Assembly (NCBI GenBank): GCA_963800395.1
Contig: CAWDBD010000027.1
Coordinates: 62,001-126,000 of the forward strand
Direction of reading: 5' to 3'
DNA from: DASSBG01 sp963800395
GTDB lineage: Bacteria > Pseudomonadota > Gammaproteobacteria > Xanthomonadales > Rhodanobacteraceae
DNA length: 64,000 bases
Below are positions 45,511 through 55,643 of the stretch, one piece after another. Every line of letters begins with the position of its first letter. The first letter of the stretch is position 1. The notes beneath the pieces were generated by a model. That model was given only the letters and a program-made list of their open reading frames with translations. It made no database searches and was not told the origin of the DNA. Made by a program: the position numbers and the translations under genes.

Positions 45511-46742
45511 TCAGGACTTGCCGGGCCGCTCGATCGCCGCAATCGCCTCGATGCGTGCCTGGCGCATGGCCTCGCCGATGGCCGGGCCCTGCTTGCCGGC
45601 GGCGATGAACGGTTGCGCCGGGACTGCGGCGGCGGCATCGCGCGCCTGGCGCAGGAAGTCGGCCTGGGGATAGGCCTCGTCGCCGGCAGCCTTGCGGCCG
45701 CGCTTGTCGGCCTCGCAGGCCTTCAGGAACGGTCCAGCCGTTGCGGACGGCGCAATACATCGACCGATTCCAGCAGCTTGAGCACGCTGCCGGGCTTCAT
45801 CTCCAGTGACCGATGGGCATTGAGGTGATGCTGACATACGGCCTGCGCCAGCGCAGGTGCTCGGCGGGCACGCGCAGGCGCTCGGCCAGTGCCTGCAGCG
45901 GCTTCAGCCCGCGTCGCTCGTGGCCGATATGGGAAGGCAGTTCGTCCGCGGGCGTGAGCGCCTTGCCCAGGTCGTGGACAAGCGCGCAAAAGCCGACCAG
46001 ATCATCGCCCGGGGCCAGGCGCGCGGCCATGTCCAGCACCATCTCGACGTGCACGCCGGTATCGATTTCGGGGTGATACTCGGCCACTTGCGGGACGCCG
46101 TAGAGCGCATCGACTTCCGGCAGAATGCGGGCCAGCGCACCGCAGTCGCGCAGCACGCCGATGAATGCGGACGGCCGCGGGCATGGCCAGTGCCTTGCCC
46201 AGTTCGGCCCATACCCGCTCGGGCACCAGATGATCGACTTCGCCGGCCTCGACGATCTGCCGCATCAGCGCCATGGTGTCGTCGGCCACGGTGAAACCCA
46301 GGTGGGCGAAACGCGCGGCGAAACGCGCCACGCGCAGCACCCGCACCGGATCCTCGACGAAAGCCGGCGAGACATGGCGCAGCACCCGGGCCTCGATATC
46401 GCCGGCCCGTCGAACGGATCGATCAGCCGGCCTTCCTGCATCCTCGGCGATGGCATTGATGGTGAGATCGCGCCGTTCCAGATCCTGCTCCAGCGTCACC
46501 GGTGGGCTCGGCATGGAACTCGAAACCGCGGTAGCCGGGTCCGGTCTTGCGCTCGGTGCGCGCCAGCGCGTGTTCCTCTTTCGTTTCGCGGGTGCAGGAA
46601 CACCGGAAAGTCCTTGCCCACGGCCGGAAGCCTGCGCCTGCATGTCCTCGGGCGTGGCGCCGACCACCACGAAATCGCGGTCGGCCACCGTGCCGCCCAG
46701 CAACTTGTCGCGGACCGCGCCGCCGACCAGATAGATCTTCAT
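45511..46742 (-). CDS. cca: CCA-adding enzyme, broken by about nine 1-base indels
   Basis: The reading starts MKIYLVGGAVRDKLLGGTVA (nucleotidyltransferase signature), then ADRDFVVVGATPEDMQ and, after several frame changes, KEEHALARTERKTGPGYRGF and RRDLTINAIAED. The HD-type C-terminal region is EYHPEIDTGVHVEMVLDMAA followed by FCALVHDLGKALTPADELPS. The sum of insertions and deletions restores a 411-codon gene, matching E. coli Cca (412 residues) with its phosphohydrolase domain. It adds or repairs CCA at tRNA 3' ends and is needed for growth. Indels cluster at 46690-46490, 46440-46395, 46180, 45840 and 45733. Translation as written would fail. Confidence 0.85.
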
Positions 46743-46854
46743 GAAGGCATTGTGGCATGGCGGCGCACGGGTGACGTGACGCGGGTTCCCTCCCGCAGGA
46801 GCGGTGGTCGCGGCGGCAGCGGGTTGCAACCTGTCATGCCGGTGAAGCTGCCGC

Positions 46855-47808
46855 TCAGCTGTGTTGCCGCCGCTCGCGCAATCGTTCGCGCAACTGATCG
46901 TAACCGCGGGTGCGGCTGTTGTCGCCGAACAGGTAGGGCAGCATCTCGACAAAGGGATGCGGCTCGATGCCGAGTGTGCCCAGGCCGTCGCGGCTGCCGA
47001 CCGAGTCGGTGCGCAGGCTGAGAAAGTTGTCGCGCGTGAACGGCTTGCCGGGGATCAGGCCGGCCACGCTGGCCTGGATCCGGCCGATCGCATCGGGCAT
47101 GCCGATGACCCAGCGGCGCTTGTGCAGGGTGGCGGCGATCTTGCGCACGATCTCGATCAGCTCCAGCGTTTCAGGGCCATACAGTTCCAGTGTCTTGCCG
47201 ATGCTGGACTCGCGCTGCAGTACGCGCACGATGGCTTCGGCCACATCATCCGCATAGACCGGCGCCATGCGCGAGTGCGGGCGTGGCAGCGGCAGCACCG
47301 GCATCAGCTTGAGCAGGTCGCCGAAGCGTTTGGTCAGGCCGCCGTCGCGGCCGAAGATCACCGAGGCCTGCAGCAGGGTCCAGTCAAGACCACTGTTGCG
47401 GATGGCTTCCTCGGCGCGACCGCGCGACTTCAGGTATTTCGACAGGCCCTGCCCGGCCTTGAGCGCGCTCATCTGCACCAGGCGTGTCACGCCGGCCTGG
47501 CGACAGGCGTCGATCAGCTTTTCGGTCAGCGCGACATGCACCTTGTCGAAGCTGTCGCCGCCGCCCTCGTTGAGGATGCCGACCAGGTTGATGACGCCGT
47601 CCTGGCCCTGCATGAATTTGACCAGCGTGTCCTTGTCGTGGACATCGGCGTTGCGCAGGGTGACATTGGGGATCAGCGCCAGTTCGCGGTGCGATTCGCG
47701 ATTGCGCGTGAGCACGGTCATGCGGTGACCGGCCTTGCTCAGCTTCGGCAGCAGGTGGTGGCCCAGGAAACCGCTACCTCCGAGTATCAGCAGCTTCTCG
47801 GCATGCAT
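46855..47808 (-). CDS. NDUFA9-like complex I assembly NAD(P)-binding protein
   Basis: 317 residues of the atypical short-chain-dehydrogenase group related to NDUFA9. The glycine motif is ILGGSGFLGHHLLPKLSKAG; then VINLVGILNEGGGDSFDKVH, MSALKAGQGLSKYLKSRGRA and PVYADDVAEAIVRVL. Bacterial members are thought to support respiratory complex or quinone-linked functions. GAGGAA lies six bases before ATG 47808. Unlike its neighbours it reads through without a break. Confidence 0.88.
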   Translation of the reverse strand: MHAEKLLILGGSGFLGHHLLPKLSKAGHRMTVLTRNRESHRELALIPNVTLRNADVHDKDTLVKFMQGQDGVINLVGILNEGGGDSFDKVHVALTEKLIDACRQAGVTRLVQMSALKAGQGLSKYLKSRGRAEEAIRNSGLDWTLLQASVIFGRDGGLTKRFGDLLKLMPVLPLPRPHSRMAPVYADDVAEAIVRVLQRESSIGKTLELYGPETLELIEIVRKIAATLHKRRWVIGMPDAIGRIQASVAGLIPGKPFTRDNFLSLRTDSVGSRDGLGTLGIEPHPFVEMLPYLFGDNSRTRGYDQLRERLRERRQHS

Positions 47809-47884
47809 GTCGCTTCCTCGTTCGGCTGATCGGGATGGACGCAGAGTGTCACCCGCGGCCCGTGTGCGTGCAAGGGATCCGGGT

Positions 47885-49948
47885 TCAGCCGGGTGCGGCG
47901 TGCTGAAATGGCACTGGCGGCTCGGCGTCCTGGGTGGCCGGGCAGACCACCGGCTTGCGCTGCGCTGTCGGCGGCAGGCGCATGATAGGGCTGGCCGTAG
48001 CGCGGCATGCGCGCGGCCAGCGGCACGGTCTTCTGGTTGAGCCGCCAGTCGTAGAGCACGCTGAAAGCCAGCACGCGGCGCACGTAGGCGCGGGTCTCGT
48101 GATAGGGCATGGTGTCGATGAACACGTCCGGCGGCAGCTGGCGATGCGTGTCCAGCCATGCGTCGACCTTGTCGGCGCCGGCGTTGTAGGCGGCCGAGGC
48201 CAGCCAAGGCGAGCCCTGGTAGCGCGCGGCCATCTCCGAAAGGTAGCGGGTGCCGAGGCGGATATTGGTGTCGGCATCGTACAGGCTGGCGGCGCCGTGC
48301 CAGGTGTCGCCCAGTTCATGCGCGACGTGCGCACCGGTGCTGGGCAGCAACTGCATCAGGCCGCGTGCATCGGCGCCGGAATGGGCATCGGAGACCCAGG
48401 CGCTCTCGGCGCGCAGGATGGCGTAGGCCCAGGCCGGATCGAGCTGGTTGTCGCGCGCGGCGTCGACCAGCTGCTGCTGCCGGCCCAGCGGGAAGCGCTG
48501 CTGGTACAGGCGCAGGTTGCTGCCGCTGGAAAAGGTGAATACGGCGCGGTCGTACCAGCCGCGGCGGGTGGCCAGGTCGGCGGCCAGGCGGCGATCGTCG
48601 CGGTCGAAGCCGCGCATGGCCTGGTTCCATTCGCGCCGCGCCAGCGGCAGCATGTCCAGCGCATGCAGCTCGAATGCCCTCGCCAGGCCCGGATTGGCCA
48701 ACAGCCGCTTCTCGCTGGCGGCGTCGCCGGCCAGGTCCAGCGGGCAGATGGCGTAGGGCTGGTTGAGCCAGTCGGCCGACAGGAAGCCGTAGTAGTCGGC
48801 GTCGTCGGCCAGTGTCTGGAACAGCTCGCGGGCTTCGTCCTTGCGGCCCAGCCTGGCCAGCGCGCGGGCGCGCCAGTAGCGCCAGCGGGTGTCGCGCTGC
48901 TGTTCCGGCGTGAGCGCGTCCAGCGCGCTCAGCACCTTGTGCCAGTCGCCGCTGGTCAGGGCCACGCGCACGCGCCAGGCGCGTGTGACATCGGTCTGCG
49001 CAGCATCCGGCAGCTTCAGCAGGCGGCTCAGCGAGTCGGACTCGAAGTCGGTGGCATTGAACAGCGCGATGTCGGCCTCGATCTCGTGTCGCTGAGACGG
49101 CTGAAGGCGAAACGCTTGTGCAGGGCCCGCCAGTGCCTTGCCTGCGGCCTCGTCGTCGGCGATGGCCAGGCGCCCGAGTGCCTGGGCCACGGCCATGCGC
49201 GTGTGCTCGGAATCATGCCATTTGCGCGCCTCGCGCAGCCGTGCTCCGGGCTTCGGCGGGCCAGCGCCACCCGCCGGGCGACGATGGCGTCGCCGTGCGG
49301 CAGCCATCGCCAGATAGTCGATGGTGCCGACCGGCCCCTGTCCGAGGCACGCTCGATGCGGTCCCACAACCGCGCCTTGGTCAGCAGGCCGTGCTTGTGC
49401 GCCCATTCCAGCACCGGATCGCAGGCGCCGGGCAATGCGGTCTTCTCCAGATCGTGGCCAGGTCGCGGAAAAGTCCAGGGTGTGGCCGGCGGCGAGGCGT
49501 GCGTGCAGGTTGTCGCAGGCCAGTGCGTAGCCCAGTCCATGCCGGTACAGCTTGCGAAGGCCGGCCAGTCCTCACGCCCGGCAAGCTGATGCAGATAGTC
49601 GCGGCGCAGGTCGTGCGCCGGAATCATGCCCTTGTAGCGTTGCAGATAGCGCTCCACCTCGTCCTGGCTGACCGAGCCGATGTCGTGCATCATGGCGGCC
49701 GCCTGCAGATACGGATACAGCGGGTAGTCCTTCAGGCCCCGGGCCAGGGTGCGCCAGCTGTCGCCTCCGAGCTGGGCGGCGGCATAGGCGGCCGCGAACT
49801 GGATCCGCTGCTGCGAAGTCTGATCGGCCAGGGCGTCGCTTTTTGCGCCTCGTCGGCCTGTTCGGCTGCGCCCGCCGCATGCACCCGGCAAAACCAGAGC
49901 GCTGGCTAGGAGAGTCAGGCGGACCAGGCGTGGTATAAGCGTGAACAT
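47885..49948 (-). CDS. slt: Soluble lytic transglycosylase (Slt70-like), frameshifted
   Basis: A long N-terminal superhelical U/L domain (QTSQQRIQFAAAYAAAQLGG, LARLGRKDEARELFQTLADD) is followed by a C-terminal SLT domain. The catalytic Glu is in ILRAESAWVSDAHSGADARG, followed by LMQLLPSTGAHVAHELG. The order matches Slt70, a periplasmic exolytic murein transglycosylase. The frame changes several times between about 49600 and 49100 and once near 47985, after which the true end (ATQDAEPPVPFQHAAPG) is reached at 47885. Whole length fits about 687 residues. The N-terminus looks like a signal peptide (LTLLASALVLPGACGG). Confidence 0.8.
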
Positions 49949-50043
49949 GTTGGTACTGCTTCAGGATTGAGTAACAGTCTAGCGCACGGCCCCGGCAGAC
50001 AGCTGAACGGCGGGGCAGACGCAATATCTGCCTCTGCGCCGCG

Positions 50044-50929
50044 CTAGACGCGAGGGTGGATCATCGGCACCGCAAACCAGTGGTCCAGCAACAGAAAGGC
50101 GAACAGCGCCATCAGGTAGGTGATCGAATAGCCGAACACGCGCATGGCAAAGCGTTCGTCAGGCGGCTTCAGCAGGCGCACGGCGTAGTAGACGAAACCC
50201 GCCCCCAGCACCACCGCGCCGCCAAGGTAGAACAGCCCGCTCATGCCGGTCAGATAGGGCAGCAGCGTGACCAGGAACAGCAGCAGGGTATAGAACAGCA
50301 CATGCCAGCGGGTGTACTCGACGCCGTGGGTGACCGGCAGCATGGGCACCTGCGCGCGCGAGTAGTCCTCGCGGCGAAAGATCGCCAGCGCCCAGAAGTG
50401 CGGCGGCGTCCAGACGAAGATGATCAGGCACAGCAGCCAGGCATACGGGTGCAATTGGCCGGTGGCGGCGGTCCAGCCCAGCACCGGCGGAATCGCGCCG
50501 GCGACACCGCCGATGACGATGTTCTGCGGCGTGGCGCGCTTAAGGAACGCAGTGTAGATCACCGCATAGCCGATCAGGCCGGCAAAGGTCAGTGCCGCGG
50601 TCAGCACATTGACCAGCAACGCCAGGATCAGCATCGAGGCCATGCCCAGCACAGTGGCAAAGACGAACACCTGCACGGCGCGAGCTTGCCGCTGGCCAGC
50701 GGTCGACGTGCGGTGCGTGCCATCAGCGGTCGATGCGCTGGTCGATCAGGTGGTTGAAGGCCGCCGCCGAGGCCGAGGCCAGCCAGATGCCCAGCGTGCC
50801 GAACACCAGCGCGCGCCATGGCGGCAGGCCGGGCACGGCAAGGAACATGCCGATCACGGCACAGAACACCAGCAGCGCGACGATGCGCGGCTTGGTCAGT
50901 TCCAGATATTCGGCCAGATGGGCTTTCAT
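50044..50929 (-). CDS. cyoE: Protoheme IX farnesyltransferase, two 1-base deletions
   Basis: UbiA-family heme O synthase. The start is MKAHLAEYLELTKPRIVALL, and the polyprenyl-diphosphate motif lies in AAFNHLIDQRIDR, continuing (other frame) LMARTARRPLASGKLA. The rest reads VFVFATVLGMASMLILALLV, GAIPPVLGWTAATGQLHPYA and FWALAIFRREDYSRAQVPML to the end. Missing bases near 50724 and 50678 split it into three frames; with them the product is 295 residues, usual for CtaB/CyoE. It attaches a farnesyl group to heme b for haem-copper oxidases. Confidence 0.87.
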
Positions 50930-51033
50930 CGGCGGGCAAGAATCGACGAACCGGACAGTGTATCGGAACACCGCCTCTTGGGCACCTTGCCCGCATTGTT
51001 GCCCGGCACGGGCCGCGCGCCGGCCCGGCCAGG

Positions 51034-53050
51034 TCAGTCCGGCTCGTTGTGCTCGACTGGCGCAATCGACTGGCGCGCCACGCCGCGCAGGCGCAGGCTG
51101 AACACCACGCCGCTGCCGTCCCCGAGATTCTGCGCCGTGATCCGGCCGCCATGGTACTCGGCGATCATGCGCACGATGTACAGGCCCAGGCCCAGATGCG
51201 GCGTGCGGCCGGCCTCACTGGTGTCGCGCACACTGACCAGCGAATCGAACAGTCGCCCGTCGCATGTCTTCGGGCAGCAACGGGCCCTGGTTGGCGAGCT
51301 CGATCACCACGCCTTCGTCATCGGCATGCAGACCCAGGCGGATCCAGCCGTCTTCGGGCGTGAACGACAAGGCATTGTCGAACAGCTTGTCCAGCGCCTG
51401 CACGATGAGATCGGGCGCGCCGTGCAGCTGCACCGCTCCGGCGGGCAAGGACAGGTGCAGGTCGCGGCTGCCCGCCAGCAGACGGTAGCCGTCGGCGCAG
51501 CCGGCCACCAGCAGGCGCAGGTCAAAGTCCTCGCTCTCGCTCTGGCCGATGGCCTGCTCGATGCGTCCCGCAGCGCCCATGGCCCGCACCAGCGATGTCA
51601 GTCGCTCGCTGCCCTCGCGCGCACGCTTGAGGTAGGTACGCTGCGTATCGGGCAGCTCGGCCTGGTCCAGATTGTCCAGTGACGACTTGACGATGGCCAG
51701 GGGCGTGTTCAGTTCATGCGACAGTTTTGACGCCAGCGTGCGCAGGTAGTCGGTATAGCCGGATACCGCCAGCAGAAGCTGCTGATGGCTGCGCGCCAGA
51801 TCACCCAGTTCGTCTGCTTCATCGCTGCCCGGAAGTTCTGCGGGCGCCGGCTGACGGCCAGGCCGGAAGGCTGCCTTGTGCACGGCATCGCGCAGCTGCC
51901 GCAGGCGACTGCCGAGTCTGAGCGCAAAACCGGCCAGCACGGCACCGGCCAGCAGCAGCAATGCAAGGCTGCCCAGCAGCAGCCACAACAGACTGCGGTT
52001 GCTCAGCAGGGGCATGGCCTGGGTGGACTGCTCCAGCACGATCGCCCCGCGCGGATCGCCCGCACCCGGCAGCGGCTCGACCGCAGCCAGGGTGACCCGC
52101 GCACGGGTGATCGAGCTGCGCCAGCTGGTTGCCGGCAGACCGGACAGCGCCTGCCACACTTCCGGCGCCTCCAGCCGCGGAGCAACCTGGTCCATGGCCG
52201 ACGAACCATGCATGTCATGCGCCACCAGCATCCGGTAGGCCGCGGTCGACAGCCAGCCGGGCATGTCCGCGCCAGCGGTCTGGCCCAGCCGTCCGGCACT
52301 GGCGACCACCCAGCCATCGCGATCCACCAGGCGCACACGAGCGGCATCGGGCACAAGCGCAGCCAGGCGCTGCGACAGATCGCGAGAGAAGCGCTGCAAG
52401 GGCCTGGAGCTTGCCGGCTCGGGCCGCCCAGAAGCACTGGCATCGACCGCCCGCACCCCCAGCCAGCCCAGGCCCGCCGCTGCCGGCAGCCGCAATTCGA
52501 CGCGGTAGCCGCTGCCATCCTCCTGCCATTGCACGCGCAAGGGATCGAAGCACTTGTCGCCCGGCTTGTTCAGGGGTCGGGCCTTGATCACGCCCGGGGC
52601 CACCGCCGCCAGCTGGTAGTGGCAGCGAGCGCCGCGCATGCCCAGCCACAAATCGACATGGTCGGCAGCAGCGATCGTGCCATCGGGCTTGAGGCGATCG
52701 GCGGTGCTGTCCGCGACCGTCAGCAACAGATACAGTTCGCCGGCATGTTCGCCCAGCAGCAGGCGTCCGTTACCGGCGACCGGCTCGGCCCACGCCGCCA
52801 GCCGATTCCAGTCGTCGCCGTATCCGTCCACCACCAGCGGCAGCACCGAATGCTGCACATGCCATGCCGGCTCGCGCGGCAGCCGCACCCAGGCGTTGAC
52901 CGTGCGCGCCAGCATCTGCGCCGAGGCTGCCAGCGAACGCTGCTGCGACTGCCGCAGCACCATGTCCATCTGCCGCAGGTACAGCCAGCCGGCTACCGGC
53001 AGCAGGAGCGTAGCCAGGGAGACCAGCAGCAGTTTGCGTTGCAAGGTCAT
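51034..53050 (-). CDS. Sensor histidine kinase of dedicated-sortase type, one frameshift
   Basis: About 671 residues after correction. A signal-anchor (LLLVSLATLLLPVAGWLYLR) precedes a large periplasmic sensor (about 40-310), a second transmembrane helix (LLWLLLGSLALLLLAGAVLA), a linker, and the phosphoacceptor box ASKLSHELNTPLAIVKSSLD. The ATPase part has VQALDKLFDNALSFTPEDG. After an extra base near 51256-51258 the G2 box follows as HLGLGLYIVRMIAEYHGGRI. Overall it resembles TIGR03785, the proteobacterial dedicated sortase kinase. It is transcribed after the matching regulator. Confidence 0.78.
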
Positions 53051-53218
53051 TGGGCGAGTGCCACTGGACAATAGCTGGTCGGCACACAGGAAGACGGCGA
53101 ACCGGCCACAATCCGGCTCAAATCCGGCCCTTCATGCTGCGCTTGCTCGTTTGCTTTGGCTTTCTGACAATCCCCTGCCACAGCCCCACCCTTGGTACCA
53201 GCCGTCACGGCCCGCGCT

Positions 53219-53908
53219 TCAGGCCACCCACCGATACCCGGCCCCATGCACCGTATCAATGGCAGTGAACTCGGGGTCGATGGCGAGAAATTTCTTGCGC
53301 ATGCGCTTGATGTGCGAGGTGATGGTGGTTTCATCGACCACCAGCTCGGCATCACGCATCAGCTGTTCGCGGCTCTTCACGTGGCCAGGATGGCGCACCA
53401 GGGCATGCACCATCCAGAACTCGGTGACCGTCAGCGGCACCAGTTCATCGTTCCATGCCACCTGCATGCGCTCTGTTGCCAGTTTCAGCGGGCCGCGCTC
53501 GATCACCGTTTCCCGCGTCGCCGGCACGCTCAAGGAGTCCATGCGGCGGAACAGGGCGGCGATGCGCGCAGCCAGCTGGTGCAGGCTGGTGTCCTTGCTG
53601 AGATAGTCATCGGCGCCCAGCCGCAGCCCGGAGATCACGTCGAAGTCCGAGTCGCGCGCTGTCAGGAAAATCAGCGGCAGGGTCGAGGAGCGCGCGCGCA
53701 GCTCGCGGCACAGGTCAAAGCCACCCTCGGGCTCATCGCCGAGGCCCACATCAATGATTACCAGATCCGGCAGCTGGGCCTTGAACGCCACGCTCGCCTG
53801 GCCCCGGGTGGCATACCCGCGTGCCGCATAGCCAAGACGATTCAGTGCCTCGACATAGTTGGCACGGATCAGCGGTTCGTCTTCGACAATGGCGATATTG
53901 CGCGGCAT
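53219..53908 (-). CDS. OmpR-type response regulator of dedicated-sortase system
   Basis: 229 residues. The receiver has IAIVEDEPLIRANYVEALNR, the phosphoacceptor Asp in LVIIDVGLGDEPEGGFDLCR and Lys in GADDYLSKDTSLHQ. A winged-helix DNA-binding domain follows (LTVTEFWMVHALVRHPGHVK, TTITSHIKRMRKKFLAIDPE, HGAGYRWVA). The GLGDEPEGGFDLCRELRARS stretch is characteristic of the TIGR03787 group. No sortase or sortase-target gene is in the window. An IS3-family element is inserted about 180 bases upstream of the start, so its expression may be altered. Confidence 0.82.
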   Translation of the reverse strand: MPRNIAIVEDEPLIRANYVEALNRLGYAARGYATRGQASVAFKAQLPDLVIIDVGLGDEPEGGFDLCRELRARSSTLPLIFLTARDSDFDVISGLRLGADDYLSKDTSLHQLAARIAALFRRMDSLSVPATRETVIERGPLKLATERMQVAWNDELVPLTVTEFWMVHALVRHPGHVKSREQLMRDAELVVDETTITSHIKRMRKKFLAIDPEFTAIDTVHGAGYRWVA

Positions 53909-54138
53909 GCACGGTTCCCTGCGTCGGTGTATCCGGCAAGCCTGCCCTGCAGAAGCCAGGCTTGCAAGCCCTGCGCAACTGTTTTGCTGCCGGGAATGCC
54001 TGCTCGGCCTGAACTGCAGGGGCGAATTTGTGCACGCGATCGAATGACAGCCGGTCCGCAGGCTGAATCAAAAAGTGAAACAACGATCTGAACCGCCCCG
54101 GGTTTCCCGGAGGCTCCAACCTTTGAGAGGATGGAGCG

Positions 54139-54471
54139 ATGGAAACCAAGAAGAAGTCACCGAAGTATTCCCCGGAGGTCCGCGAGCGCGCGGTGCGCAT
54201 GGTGTTCGAGCACCAGCAAGAGCATGCCTCGCAGTGGGCGGCGATCGAATCGATTGCCGGCAAGATCGGCTGCACGGCGCAGACGCTGTGCAACTGGGTG
54301 CGCCAGGCCGAGCGTGACCAGGGCTTGCGCGAAGGCCTGACCACGTCAGAGCGCGAGAACGCATGAAGGCACTGGAGCGCGAGAACCGCGAGCTGCGCCA
54401 GGCCAACGAGATCCTGCGCAAGGCCAGCGGCGTATTTTGCCCAGGCGGAGCTCGACCGCCGGTTCAAGTGA
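54139..54471 (+). CDS. IS3 transposase OrfA, frameshifted
   Basis: Helix-turn-helix protein METKKKSPKYSPEVRERAVR, then GKIGCTAQTLCNWVRQAERD and, in a second frame, LERENRELRQANEILRKAS (leucine-zipper-like). A missing base near 54360 and an extra base near 54430 break it; the frame as written stops at 54366. The corrected length of about 110 residues is usual. It ends at TGATG, overlapping the orfB ATG. OrfA binds the ends and helps make the fused transposase. Confidence 0.82.
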
Positions 54472-55380
54472 TGAAGGCGTTCATCGACGAGACACCGCGA
54501 AGCTACGGGGTCGAGCCGATCTGCAAGGTACTGCAGATCGCCCCGTCGACGTACTACCTGCATGCGGCTCGCGAGGCCGATCCAGCCACGGCGCCGCCGC
54601 GCGTGCAGCGCGACGACGATGCTGGAGACCGGAGATCCGGCGCGGTCTGGGACGAGCAACATGCGAGGTCTACGGTGCCGACAAGGTCTGGCGGCAGCTG
54701 CATCGCGAAGGCATGACGGTGGCGCGCTGCACGGTCGAGCGGCTGATGCGCAGACTGGGCATTCGCGGGCGTGGTGCGCGGCAAGGCGGTGACGACCACG
54801 GTCAGCGACAAGGCCGCGCCGTGCCCGCTGGACCGGGTGAACCGGCAGTTCCGGGCCGATCGTCCGAACGCGCTGTGGGTCTCGGACTTCACCTATGTCT
54901 CGACCTGGCAGGGCTACCTCTACGTGGCCTTCGTCATCGACGTGTTCGCCCGCCGCATCGTGGGCTGGAGGGTATCGCAGCTCGATGCGCACGGACTTCG
55001 TGCTCGATGCGCTGGAGCAGGCGCTGCACGCCCGCAAGCCGTTCGAGCAGGGCGACCTGATCCATCACAGCGACCGCGGGTCGCAATACGTGTCGATCCG
55101 CTACAGCGAGCGTCTGGCCGAAGCCGGCATCGAAGCCTCGGTCGGCAGCGTGGGCGATAGCTACGACAACGCGCTGGCCGAGACGATCAACGGGCTTGTA
55201 CAAGGCCGAGGTGATCCATCGCCAGTCGTGGAACACCAGGGAAGCGGTCGAATTGGCACGCTGGAATGGGTGGACTGGTTCAACCACCAGCGGCTGCTGG
55301 GACCGATCGGGTATATCCCGCCAGCAGAAGCTGAGGCAAACTACTATCGGCAACAGCAAGGTCAGGCCATGGCGGCCTGA
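54471..55380 (+). CDS. IS3 transposase OrfB (DDE integrase core), frameshifted
   Basis: The start is MKAFIDETPRSYGVEPICKV; the integrase core gives all three acidic residues: Asp in LWVSDFTYVST, Asp in LIHHSDRGSQYVS and Glu in NALAETINGL. The glutamate is followed one frame later by YKAEVIHRQSW. Several single-base indels (near 54620, 54780, 54980, 55196 and 55250) break the frame, so no active transposase is encoded as written. The end PAEAEANYYRQQQGQAMAA is intact. Confidence 0.8.
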
Positions 55381-55643
55381 CTCAAACCAAACAGCCTCCG
55401 CGAAACCCGGGGCGGTTCAGATCCGTCGCCATCAGATGCGTTGTTGTCCCATGTGTCCTGGCTCACAACCATCAAGAGCGGAGAATCTCCTTGACAGCGC
55501 CCGTATTGCAACGTGCCAAAAAGATCCCGGCGTCGCCTCGTCGAATCTTGGTGCAACAACTGCATCGTGCACAAAGCGGAACCGGCGAGCTCGCCCGTAT
55601 TGACTCAAAAGGCAAATTGGTGATCCGCTCCCCTTTTATCAAG

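Larger units (their letters stand above)
54089..55419 (+). mobile_element. IS3-family insertion sequence
   Basis: A 1331-bp element with terminal inverted repeats: the left end TGAACCGCCCCGGGTTTCCC and the right end mirror each other for about 27 bases with one mismatch (TTTCC versus TTTCG). GATC flanks both sides and is either a 4-bp target duplication or part of the repeat. It contains orfA and orfB of an IS3-type transposase, both damaged by indels. It lies between the response regulator (53908) and an orphan gene. Confidence 0.88.
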
